Part shown: piece by piece, positions 6,175 through 7,393 of the stretch
Layout of the letters: every line of letters begins with the position of its first letter
How positions within the stretch are numbered: position 1 is the stretch's first letter
DNA from: Candidatus Latescibacterota bacterium
GTDB lineage: Bacteria > Latescibacterota > 4484-107
NCBI GenBank assembly: GCA_030613045.1
Contig: JAUWMS010000113.1
Span: 1-7,393, forward strand
Direction: 5' to 3'
Length of the DNA: 7,393 nucleotides
Program-made: the position numbers and the translations under genes
Notes under the pieces: model-generated
What the model was told of the DNA's origin: nothing
The model's database searches: none
The model's input: only the letters and a program-made list of their open reading frames with translations

Positions 6175-6211
6175 AGGGCTGTGCAACGAAATTGCACAGC
6201 CCTTTCTTTTT
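6175..6211 (+). terminator. Intrinsic terminator of the peptidase-glycosyltransferase unit
   Basis: A perfect 12-bp stem, agggctgtgcaa (6175-6186) with ttgcacagccct (6192-6203), closes a 5-base loop, cgaaa. It is followed by tttcttttt (the T-rich tail ends at 6211). It is the fourth hairpin in a row after the glycosyltransferase stop codon and the only one with a U-tract, so transcription most likely ends here. Confidence 0.85.
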
Positions 6212-6492
6212 ATCGAGCGAGGTGGAAAAATATAGAACGGATCAGGGAAAATGTTTCCTGATAAATAGGGATTTCCTTAGAGCAGAGCTAAAGGCGAAGC
6301 ACTGGGGACAAAGGACGAAGGATGAGGGGGAAGAACCTATTCAACAGGTGGCACAAGGTTTGCTTAGAGGATACACGAGACAGTATAGGTAAACCACCAC
6401 ACCGTTCGGAGAGGAAAGCGGATACATGCCCTCGAACCGAGCTTTATGTCACGGCGGGAAAGAGGAGCAAAAGACACCCGGAGACACCCACG
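6212..6492 (+). other. Noncoding leader region upstream of the sensor kinase
   Basis: No convincing gene was found in these 281 bases. They hold a bulged inverted repeat (atcagg-g-aaa, 6241-6250, with tttcctgat, 6254-6262), a short heptamer tract (6306-6326), and a direct repeat agacaccc (6472-6479 and 6482-6489) around the kinase ribosome binding site. A weak promoter candidate is ttgctt (6360-6365) and tatagg (6384-6389) with an 18-base spacer; it matches the sigma-70 consensus poorly and is only a guess. The promoter of the kinase should lie here because a strong terminator precedes it. Confidence 0.4.
6306..6326 (+). repeat. Degenerate heptanucleotide repeat in the kinase leader
   Basis: Three 7-bp units, ggacaaa (6306-6312), ggacgaa (6313-6319) and ggatgag (6320-6326), share the phase and the gga start. 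They differ at one to three positions from each other, so the tract is degenerate. Confidence 0.55.
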
Positions 6493-7393
6493 ATGAAACA
6501 CGAAGACCAAACCAAAAAGCAACTTACAAATGAACTGACGGGATTGCGTCAACGGACTGCCGAATTGGAAGCATCCGATGCCAAGACGAAGAAGTCCCGA
6601 CGAACCTCGAAATCTATGCACTACCAATTGTTCGAGTCCACAGCGGATGCTATAATGCTGCTCAACGAAAAAGGATTTTTCGACTGCAACAGCGCTGCTT
6701 TAGAACTCTTTGGATACGGCAGTCGCAAAAAGTTCTGCGCAAAGCATCCGGGGGAACTGTCTCCCCCGATTCAGCCAGACGGCCGTGACTCAATGGACTT
6801 CGCCAATAACAACATAGCAATCGCCAGGAGAAAAGGCAATTACCGCTTCGAGCACGTGCACCGTCGTACAGATGGTACGGAGTTCCCGGCCGAAGTGTTG
6901 CTGACCTGCATTGAAAGGAAGAGCGGGAAGATTCTCCAGGCAGTAGTACGCGACATCACCGAACGCAAGCGGGCGGAGAAGGAATTGGAGCGGTACGCCG
7001 AGGACATGCGCTTTGCCAAGGATCAGGAGGAGGACAATGCGGGCCAGCTCGTCGAGTTGCTCCACGAACTCGAAATTACCAAGGCGGAGGCGGAAGAAGC
7101 GACGCGCGCCAAGAGCGAATTTTTGGCCAATATGAGCCACGAGATCCGCACCCCGATGAACGGGGTAATCGGTATGACGGAGCTTCTGTTGGAGACCAAA
7201 CTCGACGACGAACAACGGGACTATGCGGAAACGGTGAAATCATCCGCCGATGCCCTGTTGACCGTGATCAATGACATCCTCGACTTCTCCAAGATCGAAG
7301 CGGGAAAACTCGACTTGTCTCCCATAGACTTCGAGTTGTGGGACTGCCTCGGCGATACCTTGAGCACATTGAATGTGGTGGCGCGGGAGAAGG
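6493..7393 (+). CDS. PAS-domain sensor histidine kinase (3' truncated by the window)
   Basis: The frame is open from ATG 6493 to the window end, 300 codons plus one base. An N-terminal basic coiled-coil stretch (about 1-42, [19 protein letters not shown]) leads into a PAS domain (about 43-158). The PAS domain starts at [18 protein letters not shown] and ends in the usual [11 protein letters not shown] and [13 protein letters not shown] second coiled coil (about 159-207) joins the HisKA dimerisation domain with the H-box [19 protein letters not shown], where His216 would be autophosphorylated, and the following [16 protein letters not shown] (260-275). The ATPase domain lies beyond the edge. 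This H-box type is typical of hybrid kinases with receiver domains, but that part cannot be seen. There is no membrane segment, so a cytoplasmic signal is likely. A ggag at 6480-6483, nine bases upstream, supports the start. No response regulator gene is in view. Confidence 0.9.
   Translation, partial: MKHEDQTKKQLTNELTGLRQRTAELEASDAKTKKSRRTSKSMHYQLFESTADAIMLLNEKGFFDCNSAALELFGYGSRKKFCAKHPGELSPPIQPDGRDSMDFANNNIAIARRKGNYRFEHVHRRTDGTEFPAEVLLTCIERKSGKILQAVVRDITERKRAEKELERYAEDMRFAKDQEEDNAGQLVELLHELEITKAEAEEATRAKSEFLANMSHEIRTPMNGVIGMTELLLETKLDDEQRDYAETVKSSADALLTVINDILDFSKIEAGKLDLSPIDFELWDCLGDTLSTLNVVAREK

Noticed and set aside
6156..6392. Small + strand open frame of 78 codons after the glycosyltransferase
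   Set aside because: It starts at a GTG inside a palindrome, runs through the terminator hairpin and the heptamer tract, and has no ribosome binding site or recognisable domain.
6749..6768. Perfect 7-bp hairpin (cggggga / tcccccg) in the kinase gene
   Set aside because: It is inside the PAS coding region with no U-tract or regulatory context; a GC-rich stem of this size is likely by chance.

Overview
The window carries six protein-coding genes, all on the + strand and two of them cut by the window edges, separated by intergenic DNA rich in short repeats. GC content is moderately high in the genes and lower in the gaps. The gene content is a DUF6785/DUF6784-type membrane protein, a TPR lipoprotein, a gingipain-like secreted peptidase, a family 2 glycosyltransferase and a soluble PAS histidine kinase. 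With the repeat-laden gaps, it suggests an uncultured Gram-negative-type bacterium, perhaps Poribacteria, Latescibacterota, or another PVC/FCB-related lineage. That placement is inference from family distribution as I remember it; there is no rRNA or marker gene here.

Layout. (1) 1-182: C-terminus of a multi-pass membrane protein, possibly a relative of the transporter-like protein at 1272. (2) 300-1022: a lipoprotein with about six TPRs, started by a strong ribosome binding site next to an imperfect inverted repeat. (3) 1272-3233: a full-length 653-residue membrane protein of the DUF6785/DUF6784 (oligopeptide-transporter-like) type. It is followed by an acacggatga repeat and a perfect 16-bp terminator hairpin. 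(4) 3499-4872: a secreted cysteine peptidase resembling family C25 (gingipain), with a visible His/Cys pair. (5) 4947-6062: a membrane-anchored GT2 glycosyltransferase whose start codon directly abuts a run of 7-bp tandem repeats. The run of hairpins at 6083-6211 ends in an intrinsic terminator that closes the peptidase-glycosyltransferase unit. (6) 6493 to the end: a PAS-HisKA sensor kinase cut off within or just after the dimerisation domain.

How the genes may work together. The first three genes look like a transport and cell-envelope cluster: two membrane proteins around a TPR lipoprotein. The peptidase and glycosyltransferase lie between two terminators and probably share a transcript, which would pair a secreted protease with an envelope or exopolysaccharide enzyme. 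The kinase starts a new unit. No mobile element, CRISPR array, tRNA or rRNA was seen.

The most distinctive structural signal is a recurrent 7-bp periodicity. Different heptanucleotide units are tandemly repeated in four of the five gaps (181-194, 1200-1223, 4888-4946, 6306-6326). In addition, 8-G homopolymer runs occur inside two coding regions (2531-2538 and 4169-4176).
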